Positions 55,778 through 64,000 of a stretch of DNA of 64,000 bases are shown here, piece after piece. The stretch comes from Syntrophaceae bacterium UBA6109. Its GTDB lineage: Bacteria; Desulfobacterota; Syntrophia; Syntrophales; UBA6109. Both the position numbers and the translations under genes were made by a program. A model generated the notes under the pieces. It did no database searches. It had not been told where the DNA came from and was given only the letters and a program-made list of their open reading frames with translations. The DNA is taken from positions 1 through 64,000 of the forward strand of contig DIWJ01000052.1 in the NCBI GenBank assembly GCA_002428445.1, in the 5' to 3' direction. Position 1 is the first letter of the stretch, and the number at the start of each line of letters is the position of its first letter.

Positions 55778-56335
55778 TCAGTCTTTACGGTATTTCTTCG
55801 CGCCCTCCACGTAGAGATCGTTTCCCTTGGTGTCGTTGATGACCACCGCCGGAAAATCTTCGACCTCCAGCCGATGAATGGCTTCCGGTCCCAGGTCCTC
55901 GTAGGCGACGACCTTCGCCTTCTTGATGCTCCTGGCCAGCACAGCTCCGGCGCCGCCCGTGGCGCCGAAGTAAATGGCCTTGTACTTCTTCATCGCCTCG
56001 ATGACTTCGGGAGCGCGGTTGCCTTTACCAATCATGCCCTTCATCCCCAGTTCCATCATTTTCGGGGCGTAGGCATCCATGCGGTAACTCGTCGTCGGTC
56101 CAGCGGAGCCGATCGGTTTGCCCGGTCTGGCCGGGGTCGGGCCGACATAGTAAATGATCTGTCCCTTGACATCGATGGGCAGTTCCTTGCCCTGCTTGAT
56201 GAGATCGATCATCCGCTTATGCGCTGAATCTCTGCCTGTATAAATGACGCCCGTGATCAGGACCTTGTCGCCGATCTTCAATTTGTCGACATCCGCATCG
56301 GTCAAGGGGGTCTTCAGTCGAATCTCGTTTGCCAT
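55778..56335 (-). CDS. Class I fumarate hydratase, beta (C-terminal) subunit
   Basis: The 185-residue subunit matches the C-terminal half of FumA/TtdB: VLITGVIYTGRDSAHKRM, then GPTPARPGKPIGSAGPTTSYRMD and GNRAPEVIEAM. With the alpha subunit encoded upstream it forms the oxygen-sensitive [4Fe-4S] fumarase (or tartrate dehydratase; the operon favours fumarase). GGAGG precedes the ATG at 56335; an earlier frame start at 56392 overlaps the alpha gene. Confidence 0.93.
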   Translation of the reverse strand: MANEIRLKTPLTDADVDKLKIGDKVLITGVIYTGRDSAHKRMIDLIKQGKELPIDVKGQIIYYVGPTPARPGKPIGSAGPTTSYRMDAYAPKMMELGMKGMIGKGNRAPEVIEAMKKYKAIYFGATGGAGAVLARSIKKAKVVAYEDLGPEAIHRLEVEDFPAVVINDTKGNDLYVEGAKKYRKD

Positions 56336-56348
56336 GCTATTCCTCCAT

Positions 56349-57188
56349 TCAGATAGTCGCTTCCTTGTGCCTGTTTGCATGACACTGCACATTTACCGCC
56401 AGCGGGAGGCTGGCGATATGGCAAGGTTCCACCTCGAAGAAGACATCGAGCGCCGTGGTTGTGCCGCCATACCCCATGGGTCCGATCCCGAGTTTGTTGA
56501 TCCTTTCCAGGACCTCCTGCTCGAGTTTGGCAATCGCCGGATCGGGATTGCGCTCCCCCACCTTCCGTAACAACGCCTTTTTTGCCAGGATGGCCGTTCT
56601 CTCGAACGTTCCCCCGATCCCGACGCCGATAATGGTGGGAGGACAGGGATTGGAGCCGGATTCCTTCATCCGGTTGACGATAAAATCCTTGACGCCTTCG
56701 ATGCCCGCCGAGGGCGCCAGCATATGGACGCGGCTCATGTTTTCCGCGCCGCCCCCCTTGGGGACGGCCATGATCCTGATCTTGTCGCCGGGAACGATGT
56801 CGTAGTGGATGATCGCCGGGGTGTTGTCCCCCGTGTTCTTCCCCGTGATGGGATCACGGGCTGATTTTCTCAGATAGCCATCCTTGTAGGCCTGACGGAC
56901 ACCCTCGTTGAGGGCTTCCCGCATATTCCCGCCCACGATGTGGACGTCTTGACCGATGTCGACGAAGAGGACCGCAAGACCCGTGTCCTGGCAGATCGGA
57001 TATTCGCCTTCCGCGGAAATTCCGACGTTTTCCTTGAGCTCCTTCAGAACTTCCCTTGCGACGGGCGATTCGTCCGTCGCAATCGCCTTGTCGAAGGCGT
57101 CCACAATATCCTGCCCTATGTTGTAATTTGCATCGATCAGCAGTTTTTTTACCGTTGGTATGATTTCGCTGACGTGGACCTCTCTCAT
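56349..57188 (-). CDS. Class I fumarate hydratase, alpha (N-terminal) subunit
   Basis: The 279-residue Fe-S subunit matches FumA N-terminal/TtdA: EYPICQDTGLAVLFVDIGQDV with the first cluster cysteine, NTGDNTPAIIHYDIVPGDK, then SGSNPCPPTIIGVGIGG and MGYGGTTTALDV, with a last cysteine in EPCHIASLPLAVNVQCHA. It hydrates fumarate to malate. Thirteen bases separate it from the beta gene. Confidence 0.94.
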   Translation of the reverse strand: MREVHVSEIIPTVKKLLIDANYNIGQDIVDAFDKAIATDESPVAREVLKELKENVGISAEGEYPICQDTGLAVLFVDIGQDVHIVGGNMREALNEGVRQAYKDGYLRKSARDPITGKNTGDNTPAIIHYDIVPGDKIRIMAVPKGGGAENMSRVHMLAPSAGIEGVKDFIVNRMKESGSNPCPPTIIGVGIGGTFERTAILAKKALLRKVGERNPDPAIAKLEQEVLERINKLGIGPMGYGGTTTALDVFFEVEPCHIASLPLAVNVQCHANRHKEATI

Positions 57189-57201
57189 GATAACCCCCTA
57201 T

Positions 57202-58656
57202 CTATTTGGCCTGAGCAATCGCTTTCTTGAGCGCCTTTTCCAGCATGCTGATGGGCGGTTTCCTGATGAAGCCTTTCGCCATCAGGGTGTCCGTCAGCTT
57301 CCTCGATTCGGAAATATCGTCATAGGCCTTCTTGTAGACTTCTTTGGCGGACATCTTCACCCTGGCAACGCCGTCCTTGATGGCCTGCATGGCAACGTCC
57401 CTGGCTTCGGAGGGAAAGACTTCCCATTCCGTCATCTTCGGAACGATGTCATCCGGATTGATACCTCGTTTCTCCGCCGTCTTGGCCAGGCAGGTCGCGG
57501 CGGCGATCGCCATCCCATCCGTGATCTTCGACGCCTTCACCAGGGAGGCGCCTTTGAGGATGCCGGGGAAGCCGATGGAGTTGTTCACCTGGTTGGGGAA
57601 GTCGCCGCGGCCGGTGGCCACGACATAGGCGCCCGCTTCCTTCGCTTCGTAGGGATAGATTTCGGGAACGGGGTTGGCGCAGCAGAAGACGATGGACTTC
57701 TTCGCCATGGACTTCACCCACTCGCCCTTGATGACGCCCGGTCCCGGAGTGGAAAGCGAAATCAGCACGTCGGCACCCTTCATGGCATCCTGGATGTTGT
57801 TAACCCTCTTGGGATTCGTCGCCTCGCAGATTTCCCACTTGCGGTAGTAGCGTTTGTCGGCCTCGATGTCCTTGCGGCCCTTGTGCAACCCGCCCTTGGA
57901 ATCGCACATCACGATGTTGTCCGGATCGGCGCCCGCCGCGAGGATCAGACGGACGATCGTCGTGTTGGAGGCGCCGGCGCCGAAGAAGGCCATCTTCACC
58001 TTGCTCATCTGCTTCCCGGCAACCTTCAGGGCGTTGATCAAGCCGCCGAGGGTCACGCAGGCGGTGCCCTGTGCATCGTCGTGCCAGACGGGGATTTCAC
58101 ATTCTTCCCGGAGGGTGTCCAGAACCTTGAAGCAGTTCGGCTGGGAGATGTCTTCGAGGTTGACCGCGCCGACGCTCGGCTGCAGCATCTTCACGAACTC
58201 GATGATCTTGTCAGCGTCGTGCTCGCCCTTCTTGTTGTAGCTGTTCACGCACAGCGCGATCGCGTCCAGACCGCCAAGATACTTGATGAGAAAAGCCTTG
58301 CCTTCCATGACTCCCAGGCCGCCCGAAGGGGTGCAGTCGCCGTCGCCGAGGACACGGGTGGAATCGCTGACCACCGCCACGAGGTTCGCGCGGTTGGAGA
58401 GCTCGAAAGAAAGGGCATTGTCGTCACGGATGGACGTCGAAATCTTCGATACGCCCGGGCTGTAGTAGACGTTGAACCAGTTGAAGCTGTACAGACCGGC
58501 CTTCGGGACCGTCATCATCTTGCCGCCGTAGAACCTGTGGGCCTCAAGCGCCAGTTCCTTCAGAAAAATCGTCTGCCCCTTGGCGATCTGCGCAGGCGTG
58601 AAGTTCTTCGGGAAAGCCTTCTTCAGGTCCTTCATCTTGAGATCGATCTTGGCCAT
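57202..58656 (-). CDS. NAD(P)-dependent malic enzyme
   Basis: The 484-residue enzyme converts malate to pyruvate and CO2. The malic N-terminal domain has the substrate tyrosine region YSFNWFNVYYSPGVS, GDGDCTPSGGLGVMEGKAFL, and a metal site in VWHDDAQGTA. The NAD-binding domain shows FFGAGASNTTIVRLI. It has the short bacterial form without a phosphotransacetylase domain, and carries a C-terminal helical extension (~400-484). It is the first gene of the malic enzyme, fumarase, SDH operon and is preceded by AAGGAG. Confidence 0.92.
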   Translation of the reverse strand: MAKIDLKMKDLKKAFPKNFTPAQIAKGQTIFLKELALEAHRFYGGKMMTVPKAGLYSFNWFNVYYSPGVSKISTSIRDDNALSFELSNRANLVAVVSDSTRVLGDGDCTPSGGLGVMEGKAFLIKYLGGLDAIALCVNSYNKKGEHDADKIIEFVKMLQPSVGAVNLEDISQPNCFKVLDTLREECEIPVWHDDAQGTACVTLGGLINALKVAGKQMSKVKMAFFGAGASNTTIVRLILAAGADPDNIVMCDSKGGLHKGRKDIEADKRYYRKWEICEATNPKRVNNIQDAMKGADVLISLSTPGPGVIKGEWVKSMAKKSIVFCCANPVPEIYPYEAKEAGAYVVATGRGDFPNQVNNSIGFPGILKGASLVKASKITDGMAIAAATCLAKTAEKRGINPDDIVPKMTEWEVFPSEARDVAMQAIKDGVARVKMSAKEVYKKAYDDISESRKLTDTLMAKGFIRKPPISMLEKALKKAIAQAK

Positions 58657-58793
58657 GCTGGAGTACTCCTTTCTCTCGGAAGAATTAAGGATTCAAAGAC
58701 TTGTTTTGAACGTTGGGAAATGGGTTTGGATGAGTTGCTTTTTTCAAATGCTGTCGCCATGAATATATACGCATTCTATAAATGCATTGACCT

Positions 58794-58820
58794 TTTATAA
58801 TAATGAAATGTAATAGTCAA
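58794..58820 (-). promoter_or_regulatory. Weak candidate promoter for the malic enzyme operon
   Basis: On the minus strand TTGACT (58820-58815) and TATAAA (58799-58794) are 15 bases apart, shorter than ideal. The whole 58657-59114 stretch is A+T-rich and non-coding. Confidence 0.3.
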
Positions 58821-58915
58821 GAAAAAAAGGGGGGCAAATCTTCAGTTACAAAATAATTATAACTATTCAATATTGTTTATGATTAAATTGTCATGCTCGG
58901 GGGGCGGCATTTTTT

Positions 58916-58957
58916 TGGTAATCATCTTTTACCAGGGCTGGTAAATCGTTTTTACCA
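58916..58957. promoter_or_regulatory. Array of alternating TGGTAAA half-sites (candidate operator)
   Basis: Four half-sites alternate in direction: TGGTAA at 58916-58921, TTTACCA at 58928-58934, TGGTAAA at 58939-58945 and TTTACCA at 58951-58957. The inner pair is a perfect palindrome TTTACCAG-GG-CTGGTAAA, and the outer right pair forms TGGTAAA-N5-TTTACCA. The array lies between the divergent malic-enzyme operon and uspA gene. Confidence 0.6.
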
Positions 58958-59114
58958 TCACTGAGCGATAGCCGGAATCAAACTGCGGGGTGTAATTCGC
59001 AGGCCGATAGTGGTTATTGCAACAGACCATCCTTACCCTTATAATGGCATTCGGTCTTTGTGAATTGCCTACCAAAGCACTTCACTGGATAATTGAAGAG
59101 GAGGTCCATACGCC

Positions 59115-59534
59115 ATGTTTCAGCATATCCTTGTACCTGTAGATTTTTCGAGCAAGAACAAGAAGGCCATCGACGTCGCGATGCGGATGGCCGAGTGTTC
59201 AGGTGCTTCCCTGACGCTTCTCCACGTGATCCAGACCGTCGCCGATGTCGATTTTTCCGAGCTTGAGACCTTCTACAGAAGGATGGAAAAGCGCGCCGTT
59301 CGTGCGCTTGACAAATTGGCATCTCCTCGCAAGGAGGTTGCCGTCAGCATTCGCAAAGAGATCATCTTCGGCGACCGCGTGAAGGAGATCCTGAAATACG
59401 TGACCGCCCGTAAGGTGGACGTCGTCGTCATGAATTCCCACCGCATCGATCCCAAGAACCTCACGCAGGGATGGGGCACCATCAGCTACAAGGTGGTGCT
59501 GCTGTGCCCGTCACCCGTGATGCTCGTGAAATAG
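59115..59534 (+). CDS. UspA-family universal stress protein
   Basis: The 139-residue protein has the Usp alpha/beta fold: FQHILVPVDFSSKNKKAID, a central helix, and the C-terminal VDVVVMNSHRI ... VVLLCPSPVMLVK. The usual ATP-binding GxxGxxxxxxxxxGS motif is only partly present (QGWGTIS), so nucleotide binding is uncertain. It sits divergent to the malic enzyme operon, and the lipoprotein gene follows after 25 bases. Confidence 0.9.
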   Translation: MFQHILVPVDFSSKNKKAIDVAMRMAECSGASLTLLHVIQTVADVDFSELETFYRRMEKRAVRALDKLASPRKEVAVSIRKEIIFGDRVKEILKYVTARKVDVVVMNSHRIDPKNLTQGWGTISYKVVLLCPSPVMLVK

Positions 59535-59559
59535 ATTATTCCCAAAGGAGTGGTGTTTC

Positions 59560-61047
59560 ATGAAGAAGCCATCATTTTATTGCCGCGCGACTGTTTCTGT
59601 CTTCATGCTGTGTCTTCTGGCCGTTTTCTCTGGATGCGCGGAGATCCGTTTGAACACGCTTCCGTCACCGCCGCCGACGGCAAAGCTCCGCGTCCTGGTG
59701 CTTCCCATTACTTCCACACTGAATCCCCGCGGTGCATGGGTACCGTCCGAAAGAAATTTTGCGGAAAATCAATATCGAAAAGTCGCAAGGATTCTGGAAA
59801 GAAAAGGCATCTACCGGGTGATTCCCGAAGAGGAAGCTCGCGCCGCGACAGGGAACCAGTCAATCGAGGGATGGCAATGGGCAAGAGGTGACTGGAACCT
59901 CGCCAAGGAGGCCGGACGCGCCCTCCACGCCGACTATGTCTTGATCTTTGAACGAAAGTTCTCGGGCACCGTTGTCAGCAAACTCGTATTCCTCAGCCTG
60001 CGGACGGACAGGCTGTTCGAGGAAACCCTTGTCATGCCCACCATGGCGGTTTTTCGAATGGATGCCATGGATGAGCACAGGGAGATGATCGGCGCGGCTT
60101 ATCAGAAAATATTCATGGCAGCCAAAGGCGATATGTTTTTGACAGCCATCCAGAAAGGGAGAGCCATCGGCCCTCCGACAGAAAGGAAAGCTCCTGGACG
60201 CGGCACATCCGATGCTACGAAGAAGCGTCCCCATCCCTCCGCCGGACCGGTTGAAAAAATGAAACCTCCGGAGAGTGAAGCGCCGAAACCGCCGGCGGCT
60301 CATCCTTCCGACAAGGCACCGGGCGGGGTCACCGCGGCCGTCGAGAAAAAACAACCCGCTCCTCCAGCAAAAAAAGAACAGAAGCCAGAGCCGTCCGAAT
60401 TCAAAGCAGCCAAACCGCTTCCCTCCGTATCGCGCGCAGCGGAGACGACGCCGCCGAGGACACCTGCGTCCGTTACGGCCCCAGTGTCGCCTCCCGAGAA
60501 GACACCGGATCGGGCCATGGCGACCGTCGAAACAAAACTGCTGCCGCCCCCGGCGCGGACCGAGCCGACGGGAGGACCGGGTAAGGACAAACTCCCCGCC
60601 GGTCTCCAAACCATGATCGACAAACAACAGGCCGGTACGACGCGGAAAAGCAGACTCGTCGTATACGATTTTGACGCCGCCGACCAGCTCGATGTTGTCG
60701 CCATGATCCTCACCGAGGCATTGCGGGAAGAGCTCCACGAACTCGGCAAGTTTTTCCTGGTGAACCGGGAGAACATCGTTCAGGTGATGGACGAGCTGAA
60801 ATTGCAGCAATCGGGGATTGTGGATGAAGGCCAAGCCGTCCAGCTGGGGAAATGGCTGGCGGCGAATGAAACGGTAACGGGAAAGCTGACGTTGTTTGGA
60901 AACCTGTACGTCCTGCAGGCGAAGCGAACGGACATCCAATCGCTGGGAACACTCGGCATCGGATCGCTGAAAAGTCCCATGGGCAAGGAAGAGGAATTGC
61001 TCAACGGTCTGCCGTCATTGGCAAAAAAACTTGCGGGGGTCCCATAG
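59560..61047 (+). CDS. Lipoprotein with CsgG-like C-terminal domain and Pro/Lys-rich linker
   Basis: The 495-residue protein has a lipoprotein signal with lipobox FSGC. An N-terminal domain (~40-190) begins KLRVLVLPITSTLN and includes LHADYVLIFERKF, like nucleotide-free FlgT/CsgG-type beta/alpha folds. A low-complexity P/A/K/E linker covers ~200-350, and a C-terminal domain (VYDFDAADQ ... LREELHELGKFFLVNRENI) recalls CsgG. It probably faces the periplasm at the outer membrane; no curli genes adjoin. AAAGGAG precedes the ATG. Confidence 0.7.
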   Translation: MKKPSFYCRATVSVFMLCLLAVFSGCAEIRLNTLPSPPPTAKLRVLVLPITSTLNPRGAWVPSERNFAENQYRKVARILERKGIYRVIPEEEARAATGNQSIEGWQWARGDWNLAKEAGRALHADYVLIFERKFSGTVVSKLVFLSLRTDRLFEETLVMPTMAVFRMDAMDEHREMIGAAYQKIFMAAKGDMFLTAIQKGRAIGPPTERKAPGRGTSDATKKRPHPSAGPVEKMKPPESEAPKPPAAHPSDKAPGGVTAAVEKKQPAPPAKKEQKPEPSEFKAAKPLPSVSRAAETTPPRTPASVTAPVSPPEKTPDRAMATVETKLLPPPARTEPTGGPGKDKLPAGLQTMIDKQQAGTTRKSRLVVYDFDAADQLDVVAMILTEALREELHELGKFFLVNRENIVQVMDELKLQQSGIVDEGQAVQLGKWLAANETVTGKLTLFGNLYVLQAKRTDIQSLGTLGIGSLKSPMGKEEELLNGLPSLAKKLAGVP

Positions 61048-61082
61048 CCGTCACCAGGAAGATTCGCTGCGGAGCGGAAATG

Positions 61083-61118
61083 AAATGCCGGATGGACCGG
61101 GCGTCCATCCGGCATTTT
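61083..61118 (+). terminator. Intrinsic terminator between convergent genes
   Basis: A perfect 14-bp stem, AAATGCCGGATGGA (61083-61096) with TCCATCCGGCATTT (61104-61117), 7-base loop, ending in TTTT. It closes the lipoprotein gene and may also serve the converging DapA-family gene. Confidence 0.85.
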
Positions 61119-61164
61119 CCGTTCTCCTGTCTGCCGTCGGCTCCGTTCCTTCGTGCAGTGACGA

Positions 61165-62052
61165 TTACAGCGCACCGATGTCTTTCAGAATCTTTTCCAG
61201 GGCCTTTCTCTCCTCGGGATTCAACCGTTTCTGAGGCGGCATGGGAGGCCCCACGGGAAAGCCCTGCATCTCCAGACCCGCCTTCACGCAGGCGGACAGG
61301 GAGAACCGCTGGAAGGCGACGTTTATAGACCATTGCTTGATCTGCAGGCGCGCCGCCTCTTCCCATCTTCCCTGCTTCGCCGTTTCGTACAGCTCGATGC
61401 TCTGTTTGGGAATGATGCAGGCGGGGCCAGACATCCAGCCCGCACCGCCGATCAGGAACATGAACAGCGGAACGGAGGAGGTGTCGCTGAAGATCTTGAT
61501 CCGGTTGCCGAGTGCGGACACGATCGACATGATTTTCCCGACGTTGCCGGATGCGTCTTTCAAGTACTGGATGTTGGGTTCTTCGGCCAGCTGCTTCAGG
61601 GCATCCACGGTGAAGTCCCATGTCTGAAACTTCGGATTCGTATAGAGTGTGATGGGACAGGAGACCGACCGCGCGATGGCCCGAAAATGGCCGACAACCT
61701 GAGGCTCGCCCAACGGGAAATAGCTGGGCATGATGGTGAGAATGCCGTCCACACCCAGCTTCTCGATTTCTGCCGCTTCGCGGACCGCTCCCGGCGTGGA
61801 CATGCTGCAGATCCCCGCAACGACAGGAACGCGCCCGGCCGCCGCGCTCATGACGACCTCCACGGTCCTCTTTCTCGTCGCCCAGTCAAGATAGGGCGCT
61901 TCGCCGGTGCTGCCCAGCGGTGTGACGCCGTGGACGCCCTGGCGGATCAGGTGATCGACCACATCGGCAAGAACCTGTTCCTTGAGCCGTCCCTGTTCAT
62001 CCAGGGGCGTGACAAGATAGGGGAAAATACCGTGCAATTCCTTTCCAGCCAT
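61165..62052 (-). CDS. Dihydrodipicolinate synthase (DapA)-family aldolase/lyase
   Basis: The 295-residue TIM-barrel enzyme keeps the family active site: PLGSTGE near residue 47, the catalytic tyrosine in TLYTNPKF near 137 and the Schiff-base lysine in QYLKDASG near 165. The residue after the tyrosine block differs from true DapA (YNxPxRTG), so a related 2-oxo-acid aldolase is as likely. GAGGAGG precedes the ATG. It follows an MmgE/PrpD gene by 57 bases, which points to catabolism rather than lysine synthesis. Confidence 0.88.
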   Translation of the reverse strand: MAGKELHGIFPYLVTPLDEQGRLKEQVLADVVDHLIRQGVHGVTPLGSTGEAPYLDWATRKRTVEVVMSAAAGRVPVVAGICSMSTPGAVREAAEIEKLGVDGILTIMPSYFPLGEPQVVGHFRAIARSVSCPITLYTNPKFQTWDFTVDALKQLAEEPNIQYLKDASGNVGKIMSIVSALGNRIKIFSDTSSVPLFMFLIGGAGWMSGPACIIPKQSIELYETAKQGRWEEAARLQIKQWSINVAFQRFSLSACVKAGLEMQGFPVGPPMPPQKRLNPEERKALEKILKDIGAL

Positions 62053-62109
62053 GACATGCCTCCTCAGCCTCTATCCATCGGCGTACACCCGTGATGATCG
62101 GCGGGCCGC

Positions 62110-63459
62110 TTATTGGAGAAGTTCATTTACATCGGCGATCTTTTCGAGACTCATCACCTTCTCGACAATCCGGTCCGCTTCAGCCTTGGAAAGTATCCCG
62201 TCGGTAAGGCCCTTGAATTTCGCGACCAACTCCGCAGCCGTCAGGGGATTTTCCGGGTCCCCTTTCGGGTACTCGTTGTAGGCCTCCAGTTTCCTGCCGT
62301 CGGAAAGAACGATCGTGACGCGGGCGGGCCACTTGCGCGGGTAGAGCTTTGTCAATTCGGGAACCTCTGCAAAATGGACCTTCGCCATCAGGTTCTTGAT
62401 GTCTGCATTGGCCAGACGGGACTCGTCGAAGTCGTCCAGGCGCACATGGCCGAACGTCAACGCCGTGGCGATGCAGAACGGCAGGTTGAATTTTGCCAGA
62501 TAGGGCGACTTCGCCTCGACGTTTCCCAGGAGGTCGATCGCCGCCTGATACACCTGGATCCGGATTTCCGCCACATCCGACGGCTTCAGTGTCTTGCCGC
62601 CTGTGGCCAGCAGCACGGCGTCGATGGCGGAGTGGGTGTGCCCGCAAGAGGCATGGAACTTGATGGAATTCCGGTCGCCGTGAAAGATCTTCCCCAGATC
62701 GGCCGTGCACTTGTCCTCATCGAAATTCTTCGACGTAGCGCGGAAGAAGCCTTTGTCTCCCTCCAGGATTCTGCGGGCGCCCGTGAATCCCTCCTTCGCC
62801 AGCAGCGCCGCCAGGAGACCGTTCATCGCCGCCTTGCCGGGATGGAGCTGCTTGCTCATGGCGCATTCGACCAGGAATTCCCAGAGACCGGCCGCCTGCG
62901 TTCCCGCCGAACCCAGAGCCCATGCGAATTGATCTTCGTTCAGGCCCAGCAGCTTTGCCGCGCCCGCCGCCGCCCCATAGGTCCCGCAGGTCGCCGTCGT
63001 ATGCCAGGAATAGTAATGGCTCGTCCCCACGGCCAGGGCCACACGGATGCCGACCTCGTAACCGGCGGAAGTGGCGAGGATCAGGTCTCGTCCCGAGGAA
63101 TGCTGACGCTCCCCGAGGGCAAGGACCGCGGGAAGAATGGCGCAGGCCGGGTGCAGGATGGACTCCCGGTGAAGGTCGTCCATCTCGACAATGTGCGATG
63201 TGGCGCCGTTGACCAGGGCTGCCAGGACGCAGCTTGTTTTCGTACCGTCGGGGATGGAGGTCGATTCGGGGTTGCCGCCAAGGCCGCGGGCGACATTCCG
63301 GATCATGCGGACCGGCGGCAGATCCTTGCCCGCATAAGCCGAACCCAGCCAGTCCATGATGTACCCTTTGACGTTGGCGACATGTTCTTTCCCCAGGTCT
63401 TCAAACCGAAGCCCGCAAAAATACTTGGCCAGTTGATTGGCGAGGATTTCCTTCGGCAT
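62110..63459 (-). CDS. MmgE/PrpD-family protein, second copy
   Basis: The 449-residue protein shares the family landmarks with the copy at 19392-20759: YIMDWLGSAYAGKD, GATSHIVEMDDLHRES, HASCGHTHSAIDAV and LSDGRKLEAYNEY. The two are paralogues of the same subfamily, differing clearly in sequence. It probably acts as a dehydratase or epimerase on a di- or tricarboxylate. It lies between a DapA-family gene and an SdhB-type gene, and a GGGGGG-type ribosome site precedes the ATG. Confidence 0.9.
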   Translation of the reverse strand: MPKEILANQLAKYFCGLRFEDLGKEHVANVKGYIMDWLGSAYAGKDLPPVRMIRNVARGLGGNPESTSIPDGTKTSCVLAALVNGATSHIVEMDDLHRESILHPACAILPAVLALGERQHSSGRDLILATSAGYEVGIRVALAVGTSHYYSWHTTATCGTYGAAAGAAKLLGLNEDQFAWALGSAGTQAAGLWEFLVECAMSKQLHPGKAAMNGLLAALLAKEGFTGARRILEGDKGFFRATSKNFDEDKCTADLGKIFHGDRNSIKFHASCGHTHSAIDAVLLATGGKTLKPSDVAEIRIQVYQAAIDLLGNVEAKSPYLAKFNLPFCIATALTFGHVRLDDFDESRLANADIKNLMAKVHFAEVPELTKLYPRKWPARVTIVLSDGRKLEAYNEYPKGDPENPLTAAELVAKFKGLTDGILSKAEADRIVEKVMSLEKIADVNELLQ

Positions 63460-63532
63460 AATTTCCCCCCTCTTCTGAAGTTCAGCGGACGACTTCGATC
63501 GCCGCTCGATGCTCGGCGGTCTCCATTGACCC

Positions 63533-64000
63533 TTAAAAATCCCCTTCCTTCGCCAAGGCGATGAAGTGGGCTACGTCGATCTTTTTCGGGCAGACGTGCG
63601 TACAGGCCTTCGAGGTGTGGCAGCGGTAGACGCCCTCTTCGCTGTACAGGAGCTCAAGCCGCTCGTCCTTCGCCGTTTCCCGCGTATCCATCATACGGAC
63701 GATGCTCGCCATGGCGGCATTGGGGCCGATGAAGCTCTTGTGAGAACTGATGCATGCCGTGGCGCAGCAGAAGCAGTTGATGCAGCGCGTGGCATCTTCG
63801 TACTTGGCAATTTCCTGCGGGGAGATGATGTGCTCCGTGACGCCGGGCGGAAGCTGCTTGGGAGAGATGACATAAGGCTTGGCGCGATGGACGCGTTCGT
63901 AGGCCTTTTCCCAGTCGACGACCAGGTCCCGGATCACCGGGGCGACCGTCACGGGCTCGATCTTGAATTCCGAGGTGCCGAACAGTTCGACGGCATTTTC
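63533..64000 (-). CDS. SdhB/FrdB-type iron-sulfur subunit, partial (runs off the window)
   Basis: The reading frame continues without a stop to the window end (63953-64000 reads ...ENAVELFGTSEFKIEP), so only the last ~155 residues are here. VTVAPVIRDLVVDWEK is the SdhB mid-region; CINCFCCATAC and CHTSKACTHVCPKKID are the C-terminal cluster ligands. It differs from the sdhB at 52320-53153 and belongs to another complex encoded beyond 64000. Confidence 0.88.
   Translation of the reverse strand, partial: ENAVELFGTSEFKIEPVTVAPVIRDLVVDWEKAYERVHRAKPYVISPKQLPPGVTEHIISPQEIAKYEDATRCINCFCCATACISSHKSFIGPNAAMASIVRMMDTRETAKDERLELLYSEEGVYRCHTSKACTHVCPKKIDVAHFIALAKEGDF

Noticed and set aside
58796..58801. 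TATAAT on the plus strand as a uspA promoter
   Set aside because: No -35 match lies 16-18 bases upstream, and it is over 300 bases from uspA; A+T-rich DNA makes such hits by chance.

Overview
The window is G+C-rich chromosomal DNA of a Gram-negative anaerobe. The clues are a complete RND efflux tripod, lipoproteins, an outer-membrane porin, a periplasmic HtrA protease, CCG-type Fe-S proteins, a class I two-subunit fumarase, abundant TRAP/TTT organic-acid transporters and a fused PurS-PurL. I infer a Desulfobacterota ('deltaproteobacterial') organism, possibly of the Syntrophus/Smithella type. This rests on gene content and on a dispersed intergenic repeat that I recall from such genomes; no tRNA, rRNA, CRISPR array or complete transposon was seen.

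Layout: (1) 81-2243, an A+T-rich gene for a membrane protein built of exact 48-residue beta-helix-like repeats, probably acquired. (2) 2701-8423 (minus), an RND efflux operon in the order outer-membrane factor, adaptor, permease; the permease carries a one-base frameshift near its 3' end. (3) 8953-14557 (plus), a porin, then HtrA protease, MATE exporter and a cysteinyl-tRNA-synthetase-like enzyme that lacks two of the four expected zinc ligands. (4) 15346-27697 (minus), a catabolic island. It has a PrpR-like sigma-54 activator, an exported argininosuccinate-lyase-like enzyme, a tripartite tricarboxylate transporter (TctCBA), an MmgE/PrpD protein, a PurB/PcaB-like lyase, a GlcD-like flavoprotein and a CCG Fe-S protein. 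A candidate -24/-12 promoter and a palindrome lie in the expected place. (5) 28167-30682 (plus), a MinD/ParA-like ATPase, a J-domain/RodZ-type HTH protein and a SPOR protein. (6) 30701-34156, dispersed repeats and then znuA-znuC-znuB-zur behind a palindromic operator.

(7) 34388-43801 (plus), moaC, a PH-like membrane protein, a Fis-type HTH protein, a giant GlmS-like protein, pyrG, a DapA-family protein and an M20 peptidase. (8) 43953-48972 (minus), purL/purQ and a bactofilin-like membrane protein. (9) 49272-58656 (minus), a C4-dicarboxylate block: TRAP transporter, succinate dehydrogenase/fumarate reductase, fumarase and malic enzyme. It runs divergently from a UspA gene across an A+T-rich region with an array of TGGTAAA half-sites. 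(10) 59560-64000, a CsgG-like lipoprotein, a second DapA-family gene, a second MmgE/PrpD gene and the C-terminal part of another SdhB-type Fe-S subunit that runs off the window.

The metabolic theme is organic-acid catabolism. Two different dicarboxylate/tricarboxylate uptake systems feed lyases, fumarase, SDH/FRD and malic enzyme. The most unusual items are the exported lyase with its TTT transporter and PrpD partner, the GlmS-like protein whose probable catalytic cysteine is internal, and the zinc-site-altered CysRS-like enzyme.
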